Shown piece by piece: positions 41,254 to 49,955 of a stretch of DNA of 64,000 nt (positions within the stretch are counted from its first letter, which is position 1; every line of letters begins with the position of its first letter). The notes below the pieces were generated by a model. It was not told the DNA's origin and made no database searches. It worked only from the letters and a program-made list of their open reading frames with translations. The stretch comes from Pararhizobium_B sp963838155. GTDB taxonomy: Bacteria; Pseudomonadota; Alphaproteobacteria; Rhizobiales; Rhizobiaceae. The DNA is taken from assembly GCA_963838155.1 (NCBI GenBank), contig CAWIQE010000004.1:553422-617421 (forward strand), read 5' to 3'. Both the position numbers and the translations under genes were made by a program.

Positions 41254-42252
41254 ATGAAGAAACTGATGAACGCTGCCGATGACTTCGTCGACGAGATGCT
41301 CGACGGCCTCGTCCTGGCCACCGGCGCCCTCGAGCGCTGCGGCGAGGAGGGGCGGGTCGTCCGGCGTGCGAGGCAGAAGGAAAAGGGCAAGGTCGGCGTC
41401 GTCTCCGGTGGCGGTTCGGGTCACCTGCCGCTTTTCACCGGCTATGTCGGGGAAGGCCTGCTCGACGCCTGCGCCATCGGCAACGTCTTCGAGGGGCCGA
41501 CGGTGGCGTCCTGCATGGACGCCATCCGCTCTGCCGATGGCGGGAAGGGGGTGCTGAGGCTCTACGGCAACTACGGCGGCGACCGCATGAATTTCGACAT
41601 GGCCAGCGAATTCCTCGAGGGCGACGGCATCGAGACGAGTACCGTGCTCGGGATCGACGACGTGGCCAGTGCCGGTCCCGACGAACGGGAGAAGCGCCGC
41701 GGCGTCGCGGGCATCCTGTACGCCTACAAGGCAGCGGGGGCGAGCGCCGAAAGCGGCGCTTCGCTCGCTGAGGTCACCGCCGTGGCGCAGAAGGCCGTCG
41801 CAGCGACGCGGTCGATCGGCGTCGCCCTTTCGCCCTGCCAGGTTCCCGGATCGGACCGGCCCTCGTTTTCGCTGGGCGAGGACGAGATGGAGATGGGCAT
41901 GGGGATACATGGCGAGCCCGGCATCTGGCGAGACACGCTCAGGCCCGCCGACGCGGTGGCCGACGAGATGATCGACCGGCTTCTTGCGGATCGCCCGGAA
42001 AAAGCGGCCGGCAAGGTTTCGGTTCTGGTGAACAGCCTCGGCGCGACGCCGCTCGAGGAACTGTTCATTCTCTACCGGCGGGCTGCTTCCCGGCTCCGTG
42101 GCGAGGGACTTGAGGTCGAGCGCCCTCTCGTCGGCCACTTCGCCACCTCGATGGAGATGGCGGGCGCCTCCATCAGTGTCTGCTTCCTCGATCCGGAACT
42201 GGCGGCGCTGCTCGCCGCCCCCTGCGACTGTCCGTTCTGGAAGGTGCGGTGA
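41254..42252 (+). CDS. dhaK: Dihydroxyacetone kinase family subunit DhaK
   Basis: A 332-residue DhaK-type substrate-binding subunit. It has the SGGGSGHLP loop near residues 51-59 and the active-site His that binds the ketone substrate covalently as a hemiaminal in GMGIHGEPG (His219). It works with the DhaL-type subunit whose start overlaps the DhaK stop (TGATG). No DhaM/PTS component is present, so the kinase probably uses ATP, as for two-subunit tetrulose or pentulose kinases of this family. In this island the true substrate may be a keto-sugar released by the TPP enzyme, not dihydroxyacetone. Confidence 0.88.
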   Translation: MKKLMNAADDFVDEMLDGLVLATGALERCGEEGRVVRRARQKEKGKVGVVSGGGSGHLPLFTGYVGEGLLDACAIGNVFEGPTVASCMDAIRSADGGKGVLRLYGNYGGDRMNFDMASEFLEGDGIETSTVLGIDDVASAGPDEREKRRGVAGILYAYKAAGASAESGASLAEVTAVAQKAVAATRSIGVALSPCQVPGSDRPSFSLGEDEMEMGMGIHGEPGIWRDTLRPADAVADEMIDRLLADRPEKAAGKVSVLVNSLGATPLEELFILYRRAASRLRGEGLEVERPLVGHFATSMEMAGASISVCFLDPELAALLAAPCDCPFWKVR

Positions 42253-42875
42253 TGGCGATGACGGGCGCGGACATTGCCGAGTTCGCACGCCGCGCGGACT
42301 CCTCGATCGGGCCTCTGGAGCAGGAGTTGAATGCCGCCGACGCAAAGCTCGGCGACGGGGACACGGGTACCATGCTGGCGCGGGTCGTCCGGCGGATCGT
42401 CGCCCTCGAGATCGAGGACACCGCCGATGTCGGCGCGGTCTGCTCGGCCTTCGCGCGTGCCGCCGCGGCCGCCACGGGTTCGAGCCTGGGCACGCTTCTT
42501 GCGACGGCCCTCCTGACCGTCGGGCGGGAGACGAAGGACGTCGGGGACGTTCCGCAATCGGCCTATGCCGGACTGGCCGTTGCTGCCAGAGACGCCATGA
42601 TGGCGCGCGGCGGTGCGCGGATCGGCGACAAGACGATCGTCGATTCGGTCGATGCGATTGCCGCGGCACTGGCCGGCATGTCTCCCGGCGATGACGCCGG
42701 GGCGATCGTCGCGGAGGCGGCCGAAGAGGCCCTGGAGACCTTCCGCGGGCGCCGCAACCTCGTCGGCCGAGCGCGCATGTTCGCCGATGCGACGGTGGGA
42801 AAGGACGATCCGGGCATGCTCGCCGTCGCCCGACTGGCACGCGCCATCGTCGACGGAAAGGTGGCGGCTCGCTGA
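42252..42875 (+). CDS. dhaL: Dihydroxyacetone kinase family subunit DhaL
   Basis: A 207-residue nucleotide-binding subunit of the kinase. The Mg-ADP/ATP site is seen as ADAKLGDGDTGTML (Asp residues that hold two Mg ions), and helices follow in the usual all-alpha pattern, with GSSLGTLL and GARIGDKTIVDS later. ATG 42252 overlaps the DhaK stop by one base. It is the last gene of the operon that starts at 36546 and converges on the LacI regulator 24 bases away; no clear hairpin lies between. Confidence 0.88.
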   Translation: MAMTGADIAEFARRADSSIGPLEQELNAADAKLGDGDTGTMLARVVRRIVALEIEDTADVGAVCSAFARAAAAATGSSLGTLLATALLTVGRETKDVGDVPQSAYAGLAVAARDAMMARGGARIGDKTIVDSVDAIAAALAGMSPGDDAGAIVAEAAEEALETFRGRRNLVGRARMFADATVGKDDPGMLAVARLARAIVDGKVAAR

Positions 42876-42899
42876 GGAGCCGGCCGTGGGGTCGCGCCC

Positions 42900-43946
42900 C
42901 TACCGGGCGGAAATCGACGCCATCGGGTTTTGCGGTTTGGAACAGGAGCCGCGCTCGACGAGACGTGATTCGACGATGATCTCGGCCGGTCGGTCATCCT
43001 GCTTCCCGCGTATGCGCTCCAGAAGCAGTTCGGCGGCGGCGACCCCCATCCGGCGCTTCGGAAGATGAAGGGTCGTAAGGTTGATCTGTCGGAGTCCCGC
43101 CAGGAGAATGTCGTCGGAGCCCATCAGCGACAGGTCGCGTGGAATGTTGAGGCCGAGTTCTATGGAAGCGTCCTGTACGCCGAGAGCGCAGATATCGTTG
43201 CTCGCGATGATCGCGGTCGGGGGATAGCCGAGGCGGACGAAGTAGTGCATGGCGTTGTAGCCGGCACCGACCGTGTAGTCGCCGCGGAAGACCAGTTCCG
43301 CGTCGCCGTCGCAGCCGAGATCGGCCGCCACCTGCCGGAACGCGTCCAGGCGTTCCATGGCGGTGCTCGATGCGCCCGGCCCGGTGATGAGCCCGATGCG
43401 GCGATGGCCGAGATCGTGAAGATAGCGGACGCTCATCTCCATCCCCTGGGCGTTGTCGGACCCCACGTAATCGTCCTCGAACCGCCGGCTGCGCCGCTGT
43501 ATCAGGACGAAGGGCGTGGTGCCGTCGAGGAGATCGCGAACCTCGGGTTCATCCGAGTGCTGCGAGATGAAAACCATGCCGTCGACCTGCCTGTCGAGCA
43601 GCGTGCGCATCTGCCCGATCTGCTTCTCCAGTATCTCGTCCGTGTTGCCGAGCAGGATCGTGCAGCCCTCGCGGACGGCGACGTCGTCGATGCCCCTTAT
43701 GAATTCGGTCAGGGCAGGGTTGCTGACATCGGAGACCAGCACACCGATCGTCGAACTGCGCCTCATCCTGAGGGACTGCGCGAGGGCCGACGGGCGATAG
43801 CCAAGGCGCATGGCGACCTCCCTCACATGCCGGCGAGTTTCCTCCTTGACGTAATGTTTCCCTGCGAGCGCGTTCGACACCGTGGAGACGGCATGGCCGC
43901 TGGCGACCGCCACATCCCTGATGGTCACGCGTCCCTTGTTCGTCAT
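42900..43946 (-). CDS. LacI-family transcriptional regulator of the CoA-transferase island
   Basis: A 348-residue LacI/GalR-type repressor: helix-turn-helix VTIRDVAVASGHAVSTVSNA, hinge RPSALAQSLRM, and an effector-binding domain beginning STIGVLVSDVSNPA. The start ATG 43946 follows AGAGGGGAACGGC. The recognition helix of the PurR/CcpA type (VSTVSNAL) fits operators centred on AACGTT. Such sites are found in front of this gene (44024), the divergent CoA-transferase operon (44178), the transporter (32744) and the first CoA-transferase operon (36477). The inducer is probably the transported sugar or a phosphorylated product. Confidence 0.92.
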   Translation of the reverse strand: MTNKGRVTIRDVAVASGHAVSTVSNALAGKHYVKEETRRHVREVAMRLGYRPSALAQSLRMRRSSTIGVLVSDVSNPALTEFIRGIDDVAVREGCTILLGNTDEILEKQIGQMRTLLDRQVDGMVFISQHSDEPEVRDLLDGTTPFVLIQRRSRRFEDDYVGSDNAQGMEMSVRYLHDLGHRRIGLITGPGASSTAMERLDAFRQVAADLGCDGDAELVFRGDYTVGAGYNAMHYFVRLGYPPTAIIASNDICALGVQDASIELGLNIPRDLSLMGSDDILLAGLRQINLTTLHLPKRRMGVAAAELLLERIRGKQDDRPAEIIVESRLVERGSCSKPQNPMASISAR

Positions 43947-44023
43947 GCCGTTCCCCTCTTCTGGACGAAGCGTTTCCCAGTCGCTCCGCGACAAGACCAT
44001 TTAGCATGATTGATACCAACTAC

Positions 44024-44034
44024 TAAACGTTTCT
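44024..44034 (-). promoter_or_regulatory. LacI-type operator before the regulator gene
   Basis: TAAACGTTTCT (44024-44034) is a half-symmetric copy of the GAAACGTTTC site, about 80 bases upstream of the minus-strand regulator start. Autoregulation is likely. The rest of the 43947-44268 gap holds only this site and the one at 44178. Confidence 0.6.
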
Positions 44035-44147
44035 TGAAATATGGCGACCCTGCAGCGCAACGCCAGGTGGCAGGAAGGGATGGGGAGCCGCGAAAAGGCG
44101 GCGCCTTTCCTTTCGGAACGGGCCGGCACGCGAATTTCCCTTCTTTT

Positions 44148-44193
44148 TTGACGCAACTTAGCGGTTGACGCAATAGAGAAACGTTTCTACAAG
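44148..44193 (+). promoter_or_regulatory. Promoter with GAAACGTTTC operator in its spacer
   Basis: TTGACG (44165-44170) and TACAAG (44188-44193) are 17 bases apart, and GAAACGTTTC (44178-44187) fills the second half of the spacer. A second TTGACGCAA copy (44148-44156) repeats the -35 region 17 bases upstream. It drives the operon of CoA-transferase-like pairs 2 and 3. A strong GGAGG at 44213-44217 follows, 3 bases before a TTG at 44221. Confidence 0.72.
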
Positions 44194-44268
44194 CGTTTTG
44201 AACACGTCTTTCGGAGGCCATTGGCGTGCCGATGGCGGCGATGGCCTCGAATGAATGCAGGCACGAAG

Positions 44269-45162
44269 ATGAAGCAGAAACTGGTGCCGCTCGCCGATGC
44301 GATCGGCCGTATACCGCCCGGCAGCCGGGTTGCCTTCGGCGGCAACATCATGCGACGCCAGGTCAACGCTGCGGTGCGCGAGATGATCCGCCAGGGCATC
44401 GGCGACCTGGAGGTCTACGCCTTCGCCAACGGCTTCGCGGTCGACATGCTCGCCGCGGCCGGGCTCCTGAAGCGGTACGAAGGCGTTTATGCCGGGCTCT
44501 TCTGGCACGGACTCGCGCCGAGCTTCCGCCGCGCGGTCGAAGCCGGGCAGGTGGAGGTTCGGGACTTCTCCGAGTCGTCGATCGTGGCCCGGTTCCAGGC
44601 GGCGTGCTCGGGAGCCGGCTTCATGCCGGTCCGCGCCATTCTCGGAACCGACATGGCCGTGCAGGACCCCGAAATCGTGACCGAGATCGAATGCCCCTTC
44701 ACGGGCCGGATCCACGCCGCGGTGCGGGCGATCGAGGCCGATTTCACGATCGTTCACGGCTATTCCGCCGATATCTACGGCAACGTCCAGTGGCCGCTTC
44801 ATCGCGACGCCGACGACGTCGACCAGATCATCGCGCGCGGATCCCGCCGCCTGATCGTCACGGTCGAGCGGATCGTCGACCACGAGGAAGTGAAGCGCAG
44901 CCCGAACCTGACCTACATTCCGGCGCAGTGGGTCGAGGCCATAGTCGAGGTGCCATACGGTGCCCATCCTCTGGCCTGCGACACCGTTTACGACGAAGAC
45001 GAGGACGCGATCCGCAGCTACGCGGAGGCGGGCCGGTCGCCGGAAGGGGCGGCGGCCTATCTCGACCGCTTCGTCCGCCAGACCGCCTCGCACGAAGACT
45101 ATCTGGCCGCCTTCGGCGGCATCGGCGCGCTCGACGCCCGCCTCGGCGTGGGAGGGAGATGA
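44269..45162 (+). CDS. Glutaconate CoA-transferase-like subunit A (pair 2)
   Basis: A 297-residue A-like subunit highly similar to that of pair 1: MKQKLVPLADAIGRIPPGSR, then FGGNIMRR, HGYSADIYGNVQWP, and VEVPYGAHPLACDTVYD. The start is uncertain. ATG 44269 matches the family N terminus, but ATG 44251 and TTG 44221 are in frame, and the best ribosome site (GGAGG) lies at 44213-44217. The adjacent B-like gene starts 5 bases after the stop. The close likeness to pair 1 suggests duplication within the island, with each pair perhaps acting on a different intermediate. Confidence 0.82.
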   Translation: MKQKLVPLADAIGRIPPGSRVAFGGNIMRRQVNAAVREMIRQGIGDLEVYAFANGFAVDMLAAAGLLKRYEGVYAGLFWHGLAPSFRRAVEAGQVEVRDFSESSIVARFQAACSGAGFMPVRAILGTDMAVQDPEIVTEIECPFTGRIHAAVRAIEADFTIVHGYSADIYGNVQWPLHRDADDVDQIIARGSRRLIVTVERIVDHEEVKRSPNLTYIPAQWVEAIVEVPYGAHPLACDTVYDEDEDAIRSYAEAGRSPEGAAAYLDRFVRQTASHEDYLAAFGGIGALDARLGVGGR

Positions 45163-45167
45163 CGGCG

Positions 45168-45971
45168 ATGCCGGACTATTCGACCAACGAAATCATGGCC
45201 GCTGCGATTGCCCGGGAGATTGCCGACGAGGATCTCGTCTTCGTCGGGGTGGGCACCGCCGGCCGCGCCTTCACCCTGGCCGTGGGCCTGCCCGTCGTCG
45301 CCAGTCGGCTGGCCCAGGAAGGGGACGCGCCGCACGCCTCGATCTACTGGGGAAACCTCCTTTCGCCGGATCTGGACGCGATGCCGGAAAAATGGCTCCA
45401 GGACGCCTTCACCCGCTGGCCCTGCGCCGCGCAGCTCGCCGACACCTCCCAGAAGATCGACATGCTCGGCGCCGGGCGCTTCGACGTCTCCTTCGAATCG
45501 GCCGCGCAGGTCGACCGCTACGGCAATCTGAACATCACCCGCCTGAACGACGGGGAGGGTCGGCTGAAGAAGCGTCTCGTGGGGTGCCTCGCCCAGCCCG
45601 AGCACCTGGCCTTCGTCCGCAAGCCGATCGTCGTCATGGATCTCGATCCGCGGAAGTTCGTGGCCGAGGTGGACTACGTGACCAGCTTCGGACACCAGCG
45701 CCGCGGCGTTCGCCGAGAGCGCTACGCCCTGCCGGGCCCGGGCCCTCAGCTCTGCATCACCGACAGGGCGATCTTCGACTTCAACGGAGCGGACCACGGG
45801 ATGCGCCTGCGCTCGCTGCATCCCGGCGTTACCACCGAGGAGGTGCTTGCCCTGATGAGCTTCGAACCGGAGATCGCGCCGGACCTGGGCGAAACGCCGG
45901 TTCCGACGGAGGGGCAGCTGGAAGCCATCCGAACGCGCATCGACCCGTCCGGCTCGCTTCTGCGGGCATGA
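45168..45971 (+). CDS. Glutaconate CoA-transferase-like subunit B (pair 2), catalytic Glu absent
   Basis: A 267-residue B-like subunit, closest to that of pair 1 (MPDYSTNEIMAAAIAREIAD versus MPNHTANELLVSYLSRQIAD). The family block QVDRYGNLNITRLND is present. The position of the catalytic Glu reads IYWGNLL, so it is Trp here as well. ATG 45168 was preferred over ATG 45159, which touches the GGAGGGAG ribosome site. Followed 60 bases later by pair 3. Confidence 0.82.
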   Translation: MPDYSTNEIMAAAIAREIADEDLVFVGVGTAGRAFTLAVGLPVVASRLAQEGDAPHASIYWGNLLSPDLDAMPEKWLQDAFTRWPCAAQLADTSQKIDMLGAGRFDVSFESAAQVDRYGNLNITRLNDGEGRLKKRLVGCLAQPEHLAFVRKPIVVMDLDPRKFVAEVDYVTSFGHQRRGVRRERYALPGPGPQLCITDRAIFDFNGADHGMRLRSLHPGVTTEEVLALMSFEPEIAPDLGETPVPTEGQLEAIRTRIDPSGSLLRA

Positions 45972-46031
45972 TCGGGGACAGGAGGACCGAGCGATGACGA
46001 GGAACACCAGCGACTACCGGGAGGCCGGGAA

Positions 46032-46961
46032 GTGACGGGCATGCTGCCGCCGCGCCGGACGGAACCATTCGGCGATCGCAAGCTGGTGACGATGGCCGAG
46101 GCGGCCTCGCTCGTTCCGGACGGCACGCGCCTGGCGGTCGGCGGCTTCGCCAACTACCAGCGTCCGATGGCCTTCGTCCGCGAGCTGGTGCGCCAGCGCC
46201 GCCGCGATCTCGTGCTGGTCGGCACCGTCAGCGGCGTCGAGGCAGACATGCTCACCGGTGCCGGCGCGCTCCGGCGCATCGAAACGTCCTATATCGGGCT
46301 GGAGAAATACGGGCTGGCCCGCAACGTCAGGCGGGCAAGCGAGAGCGGCACGCTGGAAATCGTCGACTATCCGGAGATCCTCAGCTTCGACCGGTTTCGT
46401 GCCAGCCGGGAGAACTTTTCCTTCTGGCCCTGCGCATATCTCGGCGGAACCGACATCCTCGCCCGCAATCCGGACATCAAGGCCTTCGACTGTCCGCTGA
46501 CGGGCCGGCGGCTTCATGCCATACCGCCTGCCGCGCCGGACGTGGCCGTGATCCACGCGATCGCCGCCGACGAGAGGGGCAACGTCCTGTGGCCCTCGCG
46601 CCGGCTGATGCCCCAGGAACTGGATCTCGACATCGCCGGAAGCTCGGACACCCTGATCGTGACCGTCGAGAAGATCGTCACGGAGGACTTCGTGCGCCGC
46701 AACGCGGACCTCAACATGCTCCCGGCCTACCGCACGACTGCCATCGTCGAGGCGCCCTGCGGCGCCCATCCGACGCCGGTGCTTGGGCGCTGGCTGCGCG
46801 ACGAGGCACATTTCGCGGAGTACGTGGAGGCGTCCTCCTCCGAGGAGGCCTTCGAGGCGTATCTCGATCGCTGGGTCTTCGATGCCGGCAGTCAGCAGGC
46901 CTACGTGGCCGCGCTCGGAAGCGATCGGCTGGCCGCCCTGATGGAGCTGGATCTGATATGA
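46032..46961 (+). CDS. Glutaconate CoA-transferase-like subunit A (pair 3, divergent)
   Basis: A 309-residue A-like subunit: KLVTMAEAASLVPDGTRLAV, VGGFANYQRPMAF, HAIAADERGNVLWP, EKIVTEDFVRR and VEAPCGAHPTPV. It is clearly more distant from pairs 1 and 2 than they are from each other. GTG 46032 is preceded by GGGAGG at eight bases; ATG 46041 is an alternative. Its stop overlaps subunit B as ATGA. Confidence 0.82.
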   Translation: MTGMLPPRRTEPFGDRKLVTMAEAASLVPDGTRLAVGGFANYQRPMAFVRELVRQRRRDLVLVGTVSGVEADMLTGAGALRRIETSYIGLEKYGLARNVRRASESGTLEIVDYPEILSFDRFRASRENFSFWPCAYLGGTDILARNPDIKAFDCPLTGRRLHAIPPAAPDVAVIHAIAADERGNVLWPSRRLMPQELDLDIAGSSDTLIVTVEKIVTEDFVRRNADLNMLPAYRTTAIVEAPCGAHPTPVLGRWLRDEAHFAEYVEASSSEEAFEAYLDRWVFDAGSQQAYVAALGSDRLAALMELDLI

Positions 46962-47782
46962 CGCAAGGCGAACCTTCCGTAGCCGAAATCATAGCCGTTC
47001 AGCTGGCGCACAGCTTCCGGGACGGCGAAGTCGGCTTCACCGGGCTTGTAACCGGGGAAGCGGCGACGCTCTACGGCACCTGCATACCGCTGGCCGCCAT
47101 GTCCCTGGCCAAGCTGACGCATGCTCCGAGGCTGACGATCCTCCTGGCAGGGTGGTCGCACAATCCGGACCTCTCGTCGCTCGAATCCATGCCGGATTCG
47201 GAATTCGACGCCGTCCTGAGGGATCTGCCCTGCGAGGCCAGGACCATTCGCTATCCTGGACAGTTTTCGTTCAAGCGCGGCCATGTCGACTTCGGCTTCA
47301 GCTCGGGCGTGCAGCTCGACCGCACCGGCTGCCTCAACAGCGTCTGCATCGGCGAACACTCCCGGCCGAAGGTCAGGCTCGTGGGCCCGATCCTCCAGCC
47401 CGAGCACATGACCATATTCCGGCGCGAGTACATCATGCTGCCGCATCACACAAAGCGGGTCTTCGTGGAGAAGGTCGATTACGTCTCGGGCGTCGGATAC
47501 CCGGGCGGGATCGCCGGCAGGCGCGAGCTCGGGATCGAGGAAGGCGGGCCGGAATGGGTGGTGACACCGTCCTGCATCTTCGATTTCGACAAGGTCAAGG
47601 GCGAGATCCGCTTGAGATCCATCCACGACGGGGCAGGGCGCGACCGGCTTCAGGAGGCCACCGGCTTCGAAATTCCCGGGCTGGGGGACGCACCGGTCAC
47701 GCCGCGGCCCACGGATGCCGAACTGCAAATCCTGCGCGAACGCGTGGACCCGCGCGGGATCCTGCTTGGACGCGGCAGCTAG
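46958..47782 (+). CDS. Glutaconate CoA-transferase-like subunit B (pair 3), catalytic Glu absent
   Basis: A 274-residue B-like subunit with QLDRTGCLNSVCIGEHSRPKV in place of the usual YGN motif, and RRVFVEK-like KRVFVEKVDYVSGVGYPGG. At the catalytic position the sequence is ILLAGWS, giving Ala for Glu. Thus all three B-like subunits of the island lack the acid that forms the glutamyl-CoA intermediate, by two different substitutions (Trp, Trp, Ala). Overlaps its A partner by ATGA. Confidence 0.8.
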   Translation: MTQGEPSVAEIIAVQLAHSFRDGEVGFTGLVTGEAATLYGTCIPLAAMSLAKLTHAPRLTILLAGWSHNPDLSSLESMPDSEFDAVLRDLPCEARTIRYPGQFSFKRGHVDFGFSSGVQLDRTGCLNSVCIGEHSRPKVRLVGPILQPEHMTIFRREYIMLPHHTKRVFVEKVDYVSGVGYPGGIAGRRELGIEEGGPEWVVTPSCIFDFDKVKGEIRLRSIHDGAGRDRLQEATGFEIPGLGDAPVTPRPTDAELQILRERVDPRGILLGRGS

Positions 47783-47865
47783 CAGCCTCGAACGCGTGGC
47801 ATAGCCTCGTCGGCCGCCCTGACGGCCGTTTCGCGCGCGCGAATGAACCGAAAACGGAGCCTGTC

Positions 47866-49923
47866 ATGGTGGAAATCCCTTCGTCAGCCACTTCGCGCGA
47901 CCTCGTCAAGAATGCGTCGCCGGCCGATGCGAAACTCTTGCGCTGGGGCATCCTCGGGACCGGCGCGATCGCCCGGCAGTTTGCGGCGGCGCTTTCGAGG
48001 AGCAAGTGGGGGAAGCTTGTGGCCGTGGCCAGCAGGGAGCCCCGAACCGCGACCATCGAAGAGTTCGGGCAGGTGCCTGTCGGCAAGGGATACGACAGCC
48101 TCCTGCAGGACGGGGACGTCGACGCGGTTTATATCGCCACGCCGCACCCGTCTCACGCCGAACTTGCCATCCGCGCCGTAGAAGCCGGCAAGCACGTCCT
48201 TTGCGAGAAGCCGATCGGCATGAACGCCGCGGAGGCGGCCGGGATCGCCGATGCGGCTCGGTCCTGCGGCGTGACGGTCATGGAAGCCTTCATGTACCGC
48301 GGGCATCCACAGACGTTGAAGCTTGTCGAGCTTCTCGAGGCCGGCACGATCGGAAAGATATCGCTTATCCAGGCGAACTACGGTTACCGGACGGCTTTCG
48401 ATCCGCGCAAACGTCACTTCGATCCGGAACTGGGAGGCGGAGCGATCCTCGACGTCGGCTGTTACTGCGTCTCCGCTGCGCGGCTCGTTGCCGGCATCGC
48501 CGCCGGCCGGCCGTTCGCGGAGCCGCTCGAGGTCAAGGCGGTCGCGGCCTTTTCCGAAACCGGGGTCGATGAGCGCACCGGCTGCGTCATGCGGTTTCCG
48601 CAGGACATCGTGGCGCAGGCCACGGTGAGCATCACGACGGTTCAGGAACCGCGCCTTCTCATCCACGGCACCGAGGGCATGATCGACGTCCGTTCGCCAT
48701 GGTTCTGCTCGGGCAAGGAGGGCGGCACCAGCGAGATCGTCGTCAGGCGACCGACGGGAGACGAGGTGCATCGGATCGAGTGCGGGGAATGGCTTTATGC
48801 GCTCGAGGCGGACCTCTTCGCCGAGAGCGTGCGGGCGGGTTCGATCCCGTGGCCCGCTCCGAGCCTGGACGACACGATCGGCAACATGCGGGCCCTCGAT
48901 GCCTGGCGCAGGGACATCGGCTTGACCTATCCATCCGAAGAACCCACCCGCCGCGTCACCGTGGCCGGTCGCCCGCTTGCCCGCAAGGCGGCGGTGCCGA
49001 TGCCTTTCGAAGAAAGGCTGGGCCTCGACAAGAAAGCCTCGAAACTGGCGATCGGCGGCATGATGCTGAAGACCTTTCCGGACGCCTCGCTGGTCTACGA
49101 CGCCTTCTTCGAGGCGGGCGGGACCGTCTTCGACAGCGCCTATGTCTACGGGCAGGGGCTGATGGACCGCCTGCTCGGGCAGTGGATGAAGAGCAGGGGC
49201 GTGCGCCACGACGTGATCGTCATCGCAAAGGGAGCCCACACGCCGCACTGCCGTCCCGACGCCATCGCCCCGCAGCTCGACGAATCGCTCGACCGGATGC
49301 AGACCGATCATGCCGACCTCTATTTCCTGCACCGCGATGATCCTTCGATACCCGTCGGGGAGTTCGTCGACGTACTCGACGGCCTGCGCAGGGCAGGGCG
49401 CATCGGCCGCTTCGGTGGCTCCAACTGGACGATCGGACGCATCGAGGAGGCGAACGCCTACGCCCGCGACAACGACAAGTTCGCGTTCGAACTGCTGTCC
49501 AACAATTTCAGCCTGGCGGAAATGGTGGCTCCGATGTGGGCGGGGTGCATTTCCTCCTCCGACGTCGACAGCGCCGCCTGGCTGGAGCGCACCCAGACCC
49601 CGCTGTTCGCCTGGTCGAGCCAGGCCCGCGGGTTCTTCACCGACCGCGGCGGGCGCGACAAGCTCGACGACAAGACCCTCGTCGAGAGCTGGTACAGCGA
49701 AACGAATTTTCGCCGCCGCGACCGGGTGCACGAACTGGCGGCGCGGCTCGGGGCGAGCCCGGCTCAGGTCGCGCTCGCCTATCTCCTGGCGCAACCCTTC
49801 CCGATCTTTCCGATCATCGGCCCATCGACGCTTGCGGAGCTTCGGGACTCGATGGGAGCGGCCGAGGTGCGGCTGACCCCCGACGATGCCGCGTGGCTGC
49901 GCGAGGGCGCGAGCGCGTCCTGA
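47866..49923 (+). CDS. Fusion of Gfo/Idh/MocA dehydrogenase and aldo/keto reductase
   Basis: A 685-residue two-enzyme protein. Residues about 22-355 are a Gfo/Idh/MocA-type NAD(P) oxidoreductase: GILGTGAIARQF dinucleotide motif, EKPIGMN at 114-120, and GGGAILDVGCYCV. Residues about 375-685 are an aldo/keto reductase with the full catalytic tetrad Asp423 and Tyr428 (FDSAYVYG), Lys455 (IAKGAH) and His489 (YFLHRDD). ATG 47866 follows GGAG by six bases. Both modules look active, so the protein may catalyse two consecutive redox steps, or an internal redox cycle such as epimerisation through a keto intermediate. Confidence 0.88.
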   Translation: MVEIPSSATSRDLVKNASPADAKLLRWGILGTGAIARQFAAALSRSKWGKLVAVASREPRTATIEEFGQVPVGKGYDSLLQDGDVDAVYIATPHPSHAELAIRAVEAGKHVLCEKPIGMNAAEAAGIADAARSCGVTVMEAFMYRGHPQTLKLVELLEAGTIGKISLIQANYGYRTAFDPRKRHFDPELGGGAILDVGCYCVSAARLVAGIAAGRPFAEPLEVKAVAAFSETGVDERTGCVMRFPQDIVAQATVSITTVQEPRLLIHGTEGMIDVRSPWFCSGKEGGTSEIVVRRPTGDEVHRIECGEWLYALEADLFAESVRAGSIPWPAPSLDDTIGNMRALDAWRRDIGLTYPSEEPTRRVTVAGRPLARKAAVPMPFEERLGLDKKASKLAIGGMMLKTFPDASLVYDAFFEAGGTVFDSAYVYGQGLMDRLLGQWMKSRGVRHDVIVIAKGAHTPHCRPDAIAPQLDESLDRMQTDHADLYFLHRDDPSIPVGEFVDVLDGLRRAGRIGRFGGSNWTIGRIEEANAYARDNDKFAFELLSNNFSLAEMVAPMWAGCISSSDVDSAAWLERTQTPLFAWSSQARGFFTDRGGRDKLDDKTLVESWYSETNFRRRDRVHELAARLGASPAQVALAYLLAQPFPIFPIIGPSTLAELRDSMGAAEVRLTPDDAAWLREGASAS

Positions 49924-49955
49924 GCGCTCGCGGGCGTCCCTACATGGAGATGGAC

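Noticed and set aside
44226..45167. N-terminal extension of the pair 2 B-like subunit back to a GTG at 44226
   Set aside because: It overlaps the whole A-like gene in another frame and the paralogue in pair 1 starts at the equivalent of ATG 45168.
47811..47828. Hairpin CGGCCG-N6-CGGCCG as a terminator after pair 3
   Set aside because: Six-base stem of a common GC palindrome, no T-run, and the downstream gene is probably in the same unit.
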